From: Phialophora verrucosa
Lineage: Eukaryota > Ascomycota > Eurotiomycetes > Chaetothyriales > Herpotrichiellaceae
DNA: 64,000 nt
NCBI GenBank assembly: GCA_002099365.1
Contig: MSED01000007.1
Coordinates: 1,116,001-1,180,000, forward strand
Reading direction: 5' to 3'
Under the pieces are notes generated by a model. It had not been told where the DNA came from. It worked only from the letters and a program-made list of their open reading frames with translations, and ran no database searches. The number at the start of each line of letters is the position of its first letter. The first letter of the stretch is position 1. Made by a program: the position numbers and the translations under genes. Positions 54,454-64,000 of the stretch are shown here, in pieces.

Positions 54454-55935
54454 TCAGTATTCCAGCGCTTCCTCAAACAATCCCCTCAGCTGCTCTCTCT
54501 CCTGGTTGACCTCCTCGCTCAAATTCGGTGCCAACATCAGGACTCGCTTCTGGGGCAGTGTCCCCTCCACCAGGTCGTCAATGCTCTCCTTTGTGAAACC
54601 CAAGTGCTTGATGCCCCGAGGCTGATCTCCCAGCTTGATAAGGAACTCCGCTAGGGCTTCGCTGAGGACTTCGCCTGCACTCTCCTTCTTCACGTTCGAG
54701 ATATCCTTGCCAAAACATTCTGCCGCTGCCAAATGCCGTTCAGGATTGCTTGGCCCCGTGAATCGGAACACGGCCGGGGCAGTCACCGCCACACTGACGC
54801 CGTGGGGAATGATAGGTGTCTCGACTTGGTATCCCGCATGTTTGTAGCCCGGGTTCTGTCCGCTGATGGGATAACTCATGCCGTGACACAAGTGCACACC
54901 GGCATTTCCGAATCCGACACCGGCAAGAGTTGCCGCAAGGAGCATTTCACTTTGTGCTTCGTGGTCTTCTGGATCTTTGGTCGCTCGTGGTAGATACTTC
55001 ACTGTAGACTTGAGTGCCTTTAGGGAGAAGATGTCAGAGATCGGGTTGGCGCCCTGGTAAGCTGGTCGGTTAATCGGGTTGGTGGGCCTTGGTGATCTCT
55101 CGTGGTAAGGGATGGCTGTCCAGGACTCCAAAGAGTGGCAGAGCACATCCAGGCCAGACGATGCGTGCACGGCAGACGGCATGGTTCGCGTGTTGAGGGG
55201 GTCGCAAATGCCTAGGGTGGGCTTTAGATTGCGGTGGGCGATACCGGTCTTTGCTCGCTTCTCTACCAGATCGAAGATGGCAGTGCCTGTCGTCTCTGAC
55301 CCTGTCCCTGCCGTGGTCGGTACGGCAACGAGCGGCTTCAATGCCTTGGTGATAGGCAAACCTTTGCCGAGGGGGGCATTGACAAAATCTAGAAAGTCCG
55401 CATCGGGAAAGCAAGTGTACAGGTTCATCAATTTGGCGGTATCGATGACCGAGCCTCCACCAACTGCGAGGAAGGCGTCTGGTTGGTACGGTTTCGCAAA
55501 GGCAATGGCATCCTTAATTGAGCTGTCCTTGGGTTCCACCCGACATTTGTCGTACACTGTAAATTCAATCCCTTCTTTGGTCAACCCTTCGATGACCTGC
55601 TTCATCGCATTCAATTTGGAAACGTTGCCGTCCGTCACGACGCACACGCGCTTGGCACCCATGTTTTTGAAGTCCATTCCAACCTCTTTCGTGCAACCAG
55701 GTCCGAATCTGATCGAGCTCGCAGCCATTTCGAACGCGTAGTCTTTGGTCCGCGAATGGTCGATCGGTGTCGCCAACCGTCTCCTGGCCTCCCCGAATGC
55801 GGATGGGGCATGATGAAAGTTGGGATTCGAGTGGCAGGGACAATTGGGAGGGTGGCCGAATTGAATGGCCTTCAACAGAGAGGTTGACCGCTGGGCCGCG
55901 GACCTCGCGACTCGAATGGCGGGTGAAAAGGACAT
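54454..55935 (-). CDS. Hydroxyacid-oxoacid transhydrogenase, mitochondrial (ADHFE1-like)
   Basis: Iron-dependent alcohol dehydrogenase family. The animal orthologue transfers hydride from 4-hydroxybutyrate to 2-oxoglutarate, giving succinic semialdehyde and D-2-hydroxyglutarate. One exon. The frame is open upstream to 56031 but only through a TTG; I start at the ATG 55935, giving 493 residues with a basic Ser/Ala-rich presequence. Motifs: FGPGCTKEVG, VVTDGNVSKL, AVGGGSVIDTAK (nucleotide loop), PTTAGTGSETTGTAIF, HASSGLDVLCHSLESW (metal-ligand region), HLCHGMSYPISG and TPIIPHGVSVAV. Length and motifs fit fungal members. Confidence 0.92.
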   Translation of the reverse strand: MSFSPAIRVARSAAQRSTSLLKAIQFGHPPNCPCHSNPNFHHAPSAFGEARRRLATPIDHSRTKDYAFEMAASSIRFGPGCTKEVGMDFKNMGAKRVCVVTDGNVSKLNAMKQVIEGLTKEGIEFTVYDKCRVEPKDSSIKDAIAFAKPYQPDAFLAVGGGSVIDTAKLMNLYTCFPDADFLDFVNAPLGKGLPITKALKPLVAVPTTAGTGSETTGTAIFDLVEKRAKTGIAHRNLKPTLGICDPLNTRTMPSAVHASSGLDVLCHSLESWTAIPYHERSPRPTNPINRPAYQGANPISDIFSLKALKSTVKYLPRATKDPEDHEAQSEMLLAATLAGVGFGNAGVHLCHGMSYPISGQNPGYKHAGYQVETPIIPHGVSVAVTAPAVFRFTGPSNPERHLAAAECFGKDISNVKKESAGEVLSEALAEFLIKLGDQPRGIKHLGFTKESIDDLVEGTLPQKRVLMLAPNLSEEVNQEREQLRGLFEEALEY

Positions 55936-56591
55936 GGCTGCGCAGTGAGTTCGAGAGTGATATGCTCTACAGCTCAGAGGCACGCGACAGCAAGTATTGA
56001 AGAGGGGAGATTCTGGATAACTGCGCTCCAAAGAGAATCAAGACGATTGATATTCAGACTGCCTTTAGCTCGATCTCATAGTCCCACCATCGGAAGAGCC
56101 CCATACAAACCAAGCAGTTGTGGAGGGCCGAGGCAAAGCATGGAGAGAGCTCTGCCCAGCAGGCGCTAGAAGCTCTGTAATTGGGTTTGAGACAAGTTGA
56201 GATCAACTGTAAGCTTGTGTGATTCGATGCCCAAAAGCTACAGTTTGGAGGGTATTGGAGGAGGCCAAAGAGCCTTGAGAGCCATCTTCCACCGGGAAAG
56301 TCCAGTTTGGCATGAAGCCAGGACGAAGCTCGGGGGCTGTTTCGGGCGGAAAGACGTACGACATCACCGGGGGTTTCAGCGCCTAAACCAGGATGGCCCG
56401 GCGTGCCCGGTACAGTCCCGGTGAGGGGGAGAAGTGCGTGTCCGCAAAAGCAGTGTGCCCCACGTCATCTGGCTCCCAGTGCCACACCCTCAGCATCATC
56501 ACCGAAGGTTCAATGATGCGCAAGTGACAGCAGTGTCTCCGGCAGTTTGCATGACTTCCTCGTAAGCAACTTGGAAGATTCGCCTCGACTG
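55936..56591. other. Divergent promoter of the transhydrogenase and glyoxalase I
   Basis: 656 bases between two genes transcribed away from each other. No gene and no clear TATA box seen. Confidence 0.6.
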
Positions 56592-57695
56592 ATGCTTTCT
56601 CGCTTCACGTCCCGCCTGCCACGACTCCAACAGCTGCGACAACATTTCCAGCTCCCCTCAATCACGGCTGCCGCCTCGAACACATTCGCGTCGACGAGCT
56701 CACCCGTCGCGACCATGTCGGCTCCAGATCACTCGAAATGGAAGTTCAACCACACCATGCTCCGGGTCAAAGACCCCCAGAAGTCGCTTGACTACTACAA
56801 GCTGCTCGGTCTGAGTCTCATCAACAAGCTGGACTTCCCTGACAACAAGTTCTGCCTGTATTTCCTCGCCTACGATGGACCCAGCTCCGCGAGCACAAAT
56901 GCGCACTGGACCGACCGAGAGGGCGTCATCGAACTGACCCACAACTACGGCACCGAGACGGACGATTCGTACACTACAAACAACGGCAATAAAGAGCCTC
57001 ACAAGGGCTTCGGCCACATCTGCATCTCCGTCGACAACCTCCAAGCAGCATGCCAGCGCATTGAGGATGCCGGGTATAAGTTCCAGAAGAAATTGACGGA
57101 CGGGCGGATGAGGAGTATTGCGTTTGCACTTGATCCAGACGGGTATTGGGTCGAGATCATAGGACAGAAGCCTGTCGATCAGACCGAGGGCATCAAGGAG
57201 ACGAACACTCAGGCCTACAGGATGAATCACAGCATGATTCGGGTCAAGGATCCCGAGAAGAGCTTGAAATTCTACCAAGAGGTCATGGGCATGTCGCTCA
57301 TGCGTACCTCTGAGCAGAAAGAAGCAGGCTTCACCTTGTACTTCTTGGGCTATCCGGGTTCCTATGGCATTCCAGACCCCAAGGACTCGCCGAACGGGGT
57401 CAATCCTCTTGCCGGCAAAGAAGGTCTGCTTGAGCTAACTTGGAACTACGGCACCGAAAAGGAAGAAGGCAAGGTATACCACAACGGCAACGATCAGCCT
57501 CAAGGCTTCGGACACATCTGCATCAGCGTCGACGAGCTGGACAAAGCATGCCAGTTTATGGAGGAGAAGGGCGTCAACTGGAAGAAGAGGCTCACAGATG
57601 GCAGAATGAAGAACGTGGCTTTTGTGCTGGACCCAGATGACTATTGGGTTGAGATTATTCAGAATGAGACGCTGAAGAAAACGAGTGATTGGTGA
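56592..57695 (+). CDS. GLO1: Glyoxalase I (lactoylglutathione lyase), di-domain
   Basis: Converts the methylglyoxal-glutathione hemithioacetal to S-D-lactoylglutathione. One exon. The first ATG (56592) gives 367 residues with an Arg/Ser-rich, acid-free leader that looks mitochondrial. A second in-frame ATG (56715) precedes MSAPDHSKWKFNHTML and gives a leaderless 326-residue form, matching the size of yeast Glo1. Two homologous halves follow: FNHTMLRVKDPQKSLDYYKLLG..ELTHNYGTE..GFGHICISVDNL and MNHSMIRVKDPEKSLKFYQEVMG..ELTWNYGTE..GFGHICISVDEL, each with the His and Glu metal ligands and a terminal DPDGYWVEII or DPDDYWVEII. The two starts suggest cytosolic plus mitochondrial forms. Confidence 0.93.
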   Translation: MLSRFTSRLPRLQQLRQHFQLPSITAAASNTFASTSSPVATMSAPDHSKWKFNHTMLRVKDPQKSLDYYKLLGLSLINKLDFPDNKFCLYFLAYDGPSSASTNAHWTDREGVIELTHNYGTETDDSYTTNNGNKEPHKGFGHICISVDNLQAACQRIEDAGYKFQKKLTDGRMRSIAFALDPDGYWVEIIGQKPVDQTEGIKETNTQAYRMNHSMIRVKDPEKSLKFYQEVMGMSLMRTSEQKEAGFTLYFLGYPGSYGIPDPKDSPNGVNPLAGKEGLLELTWNYGTEKEEGKVYHNGNDQPQGFGHICISVDELDKACQFMEEKGVNWKKRLTDGRMKNVAFVLDPDDYWVEIIQNETLKKTSDW

Positions 57696-58195
57696 TTAAA
57701 ATGACTTGGGTACGAGCATGTGAGGGCGACTTTGGCGGTACGAGTATATGAGAGCGAGTCAAGGACTTACCGGAAAAGCTGTGGATGATGTTTGGAGTTC
57801 CGGAGATGACGTGATGTCCTTGTGGAGGTGTTGTGCGTGGTGGACGAAAAGCAATTTCGAGTGAAGAAGACCTAATGATATTGTCCCTGTATCATTAACC
57901 AGGATGAGCACTGTAGGAGTAGGTGTAGGAGTAGACGAAGCGTACGTAGTTCGGCGGAAGTTCTCCCGACCATGACCGACGACGAGGACGACCAGCGGCG
58001 ATTTGCCGTTCGCACTCCAAACAATTTCTCCAATTACGTTCAAGACGATGACCATCAAGGATGGCGAAGCAGATGATGCCTTCCCCTTCGTTATGGGCTT
58101 GAGCAGGCATTGTGGTAAACATTGTGTCTGTTCACGCCCTGACAAACTCGTATAATGCGTTAAGATTGGTGATTCTCAGCACCGGCTCAATAACC
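57696..58195. other. Intergenic, promoter of the dehydratase gene
   Basis: No gene recognised. The dehydratase frame is open back to 58112 without an ATG. Confidence 0.55.
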
Positions 58196-60100
58196 ATGGC
58201 CACCACCAACAACAACACAACACCCACAGCAAACGTGCAGAACGGCGACAGCCATACCTCCATTGCAGCCGACTACGATCTGTCCCAGCCGATTAATTCC
58301 ACGTCTGGTCTTCGAGCAGGCCTGACCTCCTACGGCGATGCGCACTTCTCACTCTTCCTACGAAAGGTCTTCATCAAAGCCCTGGGCTACTCAGACGCGG
58401 CCCTCTCCTCGCCCATCATTGGCATTATCAACACCTACTCGTCCTTCAATCCCTGTCATTCCAATGTTCCACAGCTCATCGAATCTGTCAAACGGGGCGT
58501 CCTGGCGTCCGGGGGGCTTCCTGTCGACTTCCCGACCATCAGCGTGCACGAGAGCTTTGCCAGCCCGACAAGCATGTACCTCAGGAACCTCATGAGTATG
58601 GACACGGAGGAGATGATCAAGGCTCAGCCTGTCGATGCCGTGGTCATGATAGGTGGCTGTGACAAGACAGTTCCAGCTCAACTTATGGGCGGCATTTCGG
58701 CCAACAAGCTCATGCTACCTCTCATCACTGGGCCAATGATGCCTGGGTCGGTGGAAGGAGTCAGAGTCGGTGCCTGTACTGATTGTCGAAGTTACTGGGC
58801 GCGGTACCGCGCCGGCAATGTCGACTTGGAGGACATCATGTCGGTCAATGAAGAGCTGGCGCCAACAGGAGGCACTTGTGGTGTCATGGGCACGGCGTCG
58901 ACCATGGCCTGCATCACGGCGGGATTGGGGTTGCTCGAGCTCAAGTCGGGCGCTACGGCGGCAGCTGTAAGCTCAGCGAGGCTTCGAGTAGCAGAGCAAA
59001 CTGGACGCGGTGCCGTGGCCATGCTGAAAATGGACGGAATGGAACCCCAAGATCTCCTCACCAGAGAGAGCTTCTTGAACGCTATCACGGTCCTACAGGC
59101 GATTGGCGGAAGCACAAACGCCGTCGTGCACTTGTTGGCCATCATTAACCGTCATCCTAAAGTGGCAGGCACAATTGACCTCAAAACCTTTGACGATATC
59201 GGGAGGAAGACTCCGCTTCTGGTCGACCTCAAGCCAAGCGGGGACAACTACATGACCGACTTCCACAACGCCGGCGGCATGTTGGCGCTGCTACATACCT
59301 TGAGACCCTTGCTACACCTCAACGCAAAGACCTACACGGGGCAGACTCTGGGCGAGCTCCTGGATGCCACTCCCTTCAAATCATTTTCGTACTCTAGCCA
59401 GATTATTCGCTCCCTTCAGGACCCTCTCTACCCTAGCTCGAGCTTATTGGTATTGTACGGCAACATCTGTCCGGATGGTGCTGTTATGAAAGCATCTGCC
59501 TCGAAGAACCGAAGCCTTCTCCACCATCGCGGCACGGCTTGTGTTTTCGAGAACAGTGCAGATATGGCTCAACGCATTGACTCCCCTGACCTTGAAGTCG
59601 ATGAGAACTCGATCTTGATACTCAAGAGTATAGGCCCGGTGGGCAACCCTGGTATGCCTGAAGCGGGCCTGATCCCGATCCCGCAAAAGCTAGGCAAACA
59701 AGGCGTAGGCGACATGTTGCGCATCAGCGACGGTCGAATGTCAGGTACTGCTGGGGGCACAATCATCCTGCACATCTCACCCGAGTCGGCCGATATGGAC
59801 TCGGTCTTTGGCATTGTGCAGACAGGGGACAAGATCATTTGCGATGTTGAGAACAGGAAACTGCTCTTGGATGTAGAGGAGCAAGAGATCGCGAGGCGCA
59901 TTGCAGAACGAAAACGGCAGTCTCAGTTGGGTCCTTCTTCCCAGCAAGCGGAAGCCAATGCGTCGAGGAAGTTGGAACCATGGCTGGAAAGGAGCGGGAG
60001 GAGAGGCTATCGGGGTCTCTATGAACGCGAGGTCAACCAGGCGCACGAAGGGTGCGACTTTGGATTTCTCACGGCCAAGGGTCCTTCAACGTCTCAATAA
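58196..60100 (+). CDS. IlvD/Edd family dehydratase (sugar-acid type)
   Basis: [2Fe-2S]-dependent dehydratase. One exon, 634 residues from the ATG at 58196. Cluster cysteines: NTYSSFNPCHSN, GGCDKTVPAQLMGG and PTGGTCGVMGTASTMA. GACTDCRSYWARYRAG and YLRNLMSMDTEEMIKA resemble sugar-acid (pentonate) dehydratases more than Ilv3, whose first cysteine region usually reads DMNMPGM-like. The C-terminal half shows GPVGNPGMPE, RISDGRMSGTAGGTI and HISPESAD. The N-terminus (Asn/Thr-rich, no basic leader) does not look mitochondrial, unlike Ilv3. So I expect a cytosolic sugar-acid dehydratase rather than branched-chain amino-acid synthesis, but activity cannot be fixed from sequence. Confidence 0.85.
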   Translation: MATTNNNTTPTANVQNGDSHTSIAADYDLSQPINSTSGLRAGLTSYGDAHFSLFLRKVFIKALGYSDAALSSPIIGIINTYSSFNPCHSNVPQLIESVKRGVLASGGLPVDFPTISVHESFASPTSMYLRNLMSMDTEEMIKAQPVDAVVMIGGCDKTVPAQLMGGISANKLMLPLITGPMMPGSVEGVRVGACTDCRSYWARYRAGNVDLEDIMSVNEELAPTGGTCGVMGTASTMACITAGLGLLELKSGATAAAVSSARLRVAEQTGRGAVAMLKMDGMEPQDLLTRESFLNAITVLQAIGGSTNAVVHLLAIINRHPKVAGTIDLKTFDDIGRKTPLLVDLKPSGDNYMTDFHNAGGMLALLHTLRPLLHLNAKTYTGQTLGELLDATPFKSFSYSSQIIRSLQDPLYPSSSLLVLYGNICPDGAVMKASASKNRSLLHHRGTACVFENSADMAQRIDSPDLEVDENSILILKSIGPVGNPGMPEAGLIPIPQKLGKQGVGDMLRISDGRMSGTAGGTIILHISPESADMDSVFGIVQTGDKIICDVENRKLLLDVEEQEIARRIAERKRQSQLGPSSQQAEANASRKLEPWLERSGRRGYRGLYEREVNQAHEGCDFGFLTAKGPSTSQ

Positions 60101-62493
60101 CCCTTCAGAGGTTGCTGGTTGGAGATTGGCACTTGCTCGCTGTCATGCAATACAATCCTGCCAACACCGCGAATTCCTTCGATAAGTGACTGCATAGTGG
60201 CTTTGACGTTGTCTCGTCTCCCCGAAGCGCCATTCTGCTCTACTAGTTACATGATTTGTCGATTCCTTCTTCATCCTTGACACACTCTCGTCAGACAAGG
60301 GGAGCTCTTTCCCCAACAGGCAATTGCTTGCTACTGCGCTCGTCTCATCACGAGCCTCATTCCCCGGACGGCCGAGCAACTTCCACATCTTTCAATGGCA
60401 GCTCGGGAATCCTTTCCTGCAGCTCGTGTCTTTGCATCCCCGGCATTACGACATGGGTGTTCCCGACTTTGTTTCCCGTGATCTCAGCCCTTCTGAACAC
60501 GAAGCCGTCACTGGGGCCGCTGAGAGAAGGCACGGGAGGAGAGTTAGGTACTCGAGCGCAGGATAGGGTACCGTCGACGTCGAGAGTATTGCCCAATTTC
60601 CTGGGGAGCAGATATTGCCAGATGGCATGATATATCATTAATTAATACACGTCGGTCTGTCTGTCTTTGGGAGGAAACTAGAAAATTATCCCCAGCGGCT
60701 GCGCTTTCCGCGAGCTATTGGTCCAGAATGCGACCCCCGTCCTCGCCTCCGTCAAAAATAGTCCAGAAGGTAATTGATTGCTTCCTATCCTGGCTAGCAA
60801 TTAACCCCAGAAGATGTGCCTGGACCGTGGCCAACTCGTAAAGGTGCGCGGCGCGCTCGCAGCTGACACTTGAATGTCAAACTGTAGGTATTTACTCGAT
60901 TCAGCAATCCTCCTACCTTGTCGGGGTGATCGAGCTCAACTTGATGAACCAGCAAAGAAAAGCTGTTGCCGTTTTAGGAAGTATACCTATGCAAACTCGT
61001 CGTCAGATGCGGGTGGGAGCAAATGCCTGTCTGGGATCAATTCTCTGGCAGAAACTAATACACGAGACGCAGTGCCCCGGACGGGTGGCGGAGCGGTAAC
61101 TCGAATGGGGAATTGTTTATGAAAGCGGCACAAGCGCGTGCAACGGCCAAGTTCCTTGGAGGTTTGCCATTTGAGGATCGGGAGGATTGCAGAACTGACA
61201 CGAGGTGTCGAAAATATGGAGGCGTTGACTCACGGTCAGCAATGTTTGCAACTCGGGGGAATCAAGGCTGATTGCTTTCGCGCAAGCGATCTCTAACTAA
61301 ATCCCTTTCATCCCTAAGAGCACCATGGCACATTGCTGTGGTATTATCAACTGCAGTCATCCAACAGAGTTCACAGCTGTGCATCACGCATCGATTCTCC
61401 ACCAGAAAAGGCACCGAGGCGTTCTGTGCAAGTAGAATAATTCAAGGCTTGGTCCGAACTAGCTATTAGGATATCCTACTGTGACTAGGCCTCGCAAGCC
61501 TCGCTCTGTAACCGCGCATTAGGCCCTGGTCGGGCAATGCGGGTTGCATCATCCGATCCGATTGTACATACCAAATAAGGACAAAGCTCCTTCTGGAAGT
61601 ACCTCGCCAAACTGATCTGTTCTGGAACCGGTCAAGTGTCGTTTAGAAGAATGATGTCGAATTCCAGGATGTGGCTTTTGCTGGGAATTCGAGCAGGTTC
61701 CCACAAGCGCTCGAGTTGGCTGTGAAAGTGAAGTGAGAGAGCTGTAGGATAGGATAACTTCAGGACGGCAGAAAACGCGGATTGATGGCCCAACACGCCG
61801 GCCAGCGGAGGCCGAGAAAACACGGACCTTTCGCAACTCATTCCTACGGAAGAAGCTTGGGGCGAATGAGCGGAGCGGACTCGATGCTCAACTCGGAATC
61901 AAATACAGTGCCTCTAGTTCAATCACTCCAAGAGACGAGTAATAGTTAAGCTCCTACCGCGACACTTTGCCCTGCTCGCGACGAAAGATGGAAATCTCCG
62001 GCAAAATTGGAAGAGAGATCAAAAGAAGGAAATGCCAGAGCTCGAAATCGTGGGGACTGATGCTGCCCGTCAAACAAGATGGCTGCAGCCGTTCTGAAGC
62101 GCTTCCTTCCTGTTCACCAGCAAGTCATCTTTGTTTCCTACGCGAAGGAGTTCTGGCTGATATTTCTCTCCCTTCGAATTTGGGATGGCCTGACTCGCAA
62201 ATATTCCAATCGCATCTCTATTATGCTGGAATGCATAAGGAGTGCGGCGTGAATAATGATATCATCGCCGCTTTGAAATCCCGAGCAGCGAGAGCGTCAG
62301 AGAGAGACGGCTGAAGGATATTATCCAAAGAAGAATGACGAAAGACATCGGATACCGGAGAGTCCCAAGGGACAGGAAAGCACAGGAAAGCCATCGCTTG
62401 GGCACGCTTTGTCGACCTAACCATGGTCGACCAGCGAGCTCAAGCCCGATTTTTATTCAAGTGGGCGAACGCCTGCTATCTTGCTTGATGCCT
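60101..62493. other. Gene-poor region (2.4 kb)
   Basis: No intact gene on either strand. The base composition is normal, unlike the RIP tract beyond 63.3 kb. Short frames match nothing I know. Confidence 0.5.
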
Positions 62494-62870
62494 TTATGTT
62501 CCATTCAAGTCGTCCTTCAGCTTCCTCTGTCGTTTCCTCCTCCAACACCCACCCTTGCGCACTTCAACGTGCACCAAGGGAACCAGAAGAGCGCAGATAC
62601 CTCCCATGAGGACGTGAGCCCAGCCGCAACCAAGGAATGGAGTCAATTTATCGACGAAGCATACCAGCAGGGCAGCCAGTGAGCATAGTTCGAGATTTGG
62701 CTTCAGCAAACGTCAGCATCGACGCTCCAGGCAATGAAAATGGGTCCTGGGCAATAAACATACGCAAGCGATCACTCCTGAACTCTGTCCGGGGACGATA
62801 TCAATCATCAGGGTCATGGTGGCATTCCAAATGGAAATCGGCGTGTATCCAACTAGCGTATCGACATGGT
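62494..62870 (-). pseudogene. MFS transporter C-terminal relic
   Basis: Remnant of a fungal MFS drug/polyamine-type exporter (QDR-like). The last exon (62700-62494) reads PNLELCSLAALLV, a hydrophobic helix and GWAHVLMGGICALLVPLV, then a basic tail (RRKRQRKLKDD), as in the final helices of that family. An intron 62763-62701 (GTATGT..AAG, 63 nt, phase 0) connects it to GYTPISIWNATMTLMIDI and PGQSSGVIAC, which matches the preceding helix. Upstream the frame shifts near 62851-62860 (the continuation VALTMSI lies in another frame) and the homology then fades. Most of the transporter is missing, so this is a broken 3' piece. Confidence 0.65.
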
Positions 62871-63190
62871 CAGCGCCACTCCCGCCTCCTTTCGAATGGG
62901 AAGTACTAACGAGCGAATTGGAAGACCAGAGACCCCGCGATTGAGACACGGAATTCAAGGCACCATCCCGAGGCAACATAGGCTGCCAACAGAATTGGCA
63001 TTGTTCTCAATCGTGCTTTTCAATGGGAAAGTCATCTTTGGCGCCGTCGGTACCTGTTGATCTGAGGCGCTATTTAGCAGTCATATATGCATATATCCTT
63101 GTGCAACTGTCTGCCTTATTTACAGAGGTCTTTGCGCCTTCTTATATATCTGAAAGACGCCTATGCCTCTCTGCCTCAACACCACCACCC
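62871..63190. other. Transition region
   Basis: No gene. Normal composition on the left, becoming T/A-richer from about 63070. Confidence 0.5.
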
Positions 63191-63291
63191 GAGGCACCTC
63201 TAAGGCACTCGGGGGCACTCTAAGGCACTCGGAGGCACTCTAAGGCACTCTTAAGACGCGCCGTTGTCTCACGGCGCCGACGAGGTGCCTC
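63191..63291. repeat. 20-bp tandem repeat inside a 10-bp inverted repeat
   Basis: GAGGCACCTC at 63191-63200 pairs with GAGGTGCCTC at 63282-63291. Between them TAAGGCACTC units repeat with period 20 (63201-63220, 63221-63240, half a copy 63241-63250). The right arm ends about 25 bases before the RIP-type tract begins, so this could be the terminus of a mutated mobile element. Confidence 0.7.
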
Positions 63292-63313
63292 GGAGTGTAC
63301 CTAGTTTAACACA

Positions 63314-64000
63314 CCCTCCTAGGGCGGGATTGCTTCTTAATCTCGGCTTAAATATTAATTAAGTTAAGCTGTCGTATAAAACGCTTAAATACCTATCTTA
63401 GGAGAGGTTTTATAAGGCCGTCTACCTTTATAGCGCTAGTAGAGACCTATTTAACGTTAATAGTGCCTTCTTAAACCTCTTAGCGTAACTAGTGTTAGTG
63501 TATATCGATATAGTGTAGGCGGGTTATAAGGAGAGGTTCCTTAGCCTTTAGAAGGCGTATTGTTTATTTATTATCTAACTATATTATAAGGCCTCCGTTA
63601 AAGCTAAAGTCGATATAGTCGAAGAACCTCTACTAGTATAGTAGTTCCTTTACGGAATAAGATAACACTAGTAACTTTATCTTAATAGTTAATATTATAA
63701 CTATTACTTATTTTAAGGCCTTTTAGTTAATCGAGCCGTTATATAAACTAAAGAGGTATCTATTAGAGCTCTTCTTATCTATATTATTAGTAAATATAGC
63801 GTTTAAATAATACTTAAATAGGAAGAAGGGTAGCTAGATAAATAGCTATATTTTAACCTCTAAAGGCTTAAGTACGCCTCTATATTTAATTATAAGATAT
63901 TTTAAATAGTTAAGATAAGTTAATACTCTATTAGCGAAATATATATACTTTAGCGAAGGGTTTTATAAATATTAAGAGAGGATTAAGATTACCTTTATAA
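63314..64000. mobile_element. RIP-mutated repeat (element type unknown), runs off the window
   Basis: TpA-rich sequence with almost no CpA: I count a single CA dinucleotide (near 63666) from 63314 to the end, and very few TG, absent from the last 430 bases. That is what repeat-induced point mutation (C to T in CpA, on both strands) leaves behind in Pezizomycotina. TAA and TAG stops occur in all frames, so nothing is coding now. The original element cannot be identified by eye. Confidence 0.82.

Noticed and set aside
55936..56031. N-terminal extension of the transhydrogenase frame
   Set aside because: The extension opens with TTG, not ATG; the ATG at 55935 already gives a proper mitochondrial presequence.
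52019..60100. A metabolic gene cluster (serine, transhydrogenase, glyoxalase, dehydratase)
   Set aside because: The genes belong to different pathways, have separate promoters and mixed strands; no scaffold enzyme, regulator or transporter of a biosynthetic cluster is present.

Overview
This window comes from a filamentous ascomycete (Pezizomycotina). The genes are mostly short-intron fungal genes: GT..AG introns of about 48-150 nt, a lysine/arginine-rich mitochondrial leader on several products, and families typical of moulds (siderophore MFS transporter, Rds1/late-sexual-development ferritin-like protein, di-domain glyoxalase I, long C4C4-RING NOT4). The right edge carries a TpA-rich, almost CpA-free tract, which is the signature of repeat-induced point mutation (RIP). 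Reading frames were assembled by hand from splice signals. Every multi-exon model reported as intact closes to a whole number of codons. I recognised no rRNA, tRNA or CRISPR.

Layout. 1-3 kb: the 3' end of a siderophore transporter and the mitochondrial rRNA methyltransferase MRM2. 5-16.4 kb (accessory region): an F-box-like gene, a secreted ferritin-like protein, a five-exon 2-oxoglutarate/Fe(II) oxygenase, a second F-box-like gene of the same family, and a four-exon gene with an apparent Cys/His papain-fold (NlpC/P60-like) domain. 17.5-19.3 kb: a three-finger C2H2 regulator and an odd 258-aa gene with a lone Hsp70-like motif. 20-25 kb: a CTR86/ataxin-10 protein and a mitochondrial oxoglutarate/malate-type carrier. 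27-39.7 kb: sparse, with two frameshifted genes (an HD-domain cyanamide-hydratase-like gene and an APH-type kinase) among intact ones (DJ-1/PfpI protein, RING protein, complex I 30 kDa subunit). 40.8-50.7 kb: NOT4 with a composite terminal exon, an orphan 499-aa protein and a C3HC/Rsm1 zinc-finger protein. 52-60 kb: a metabolic block of phosphoglycerate dehydrogenase (serine synthesis), hydroxyacid-oxoacid transhydrogenase, glyoxalase I and an IlvD/Edd dehydratase. 60-64 kb: a decaying end with a spliced, frameshifted MFS relic, a small tandem/inverted repeat and the RIP-mutated tract.

The genes are not an operon or an obvious biosynthetic cluster. Most are independent housekeeping or stress genes with their own promoters. 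The strongest observations for follow-up are: (1) two mutually exclusive 3' ends of NOT4 (763 aa versus 1517 aa) that both look coding; (2) the NlpC/P60-like gene with a TATA promoter; (3) single-base frameshifts confined to dispensable-family genes while the housekeeping genes are intact; and (4) the RIP boundary near 63.3 kb.
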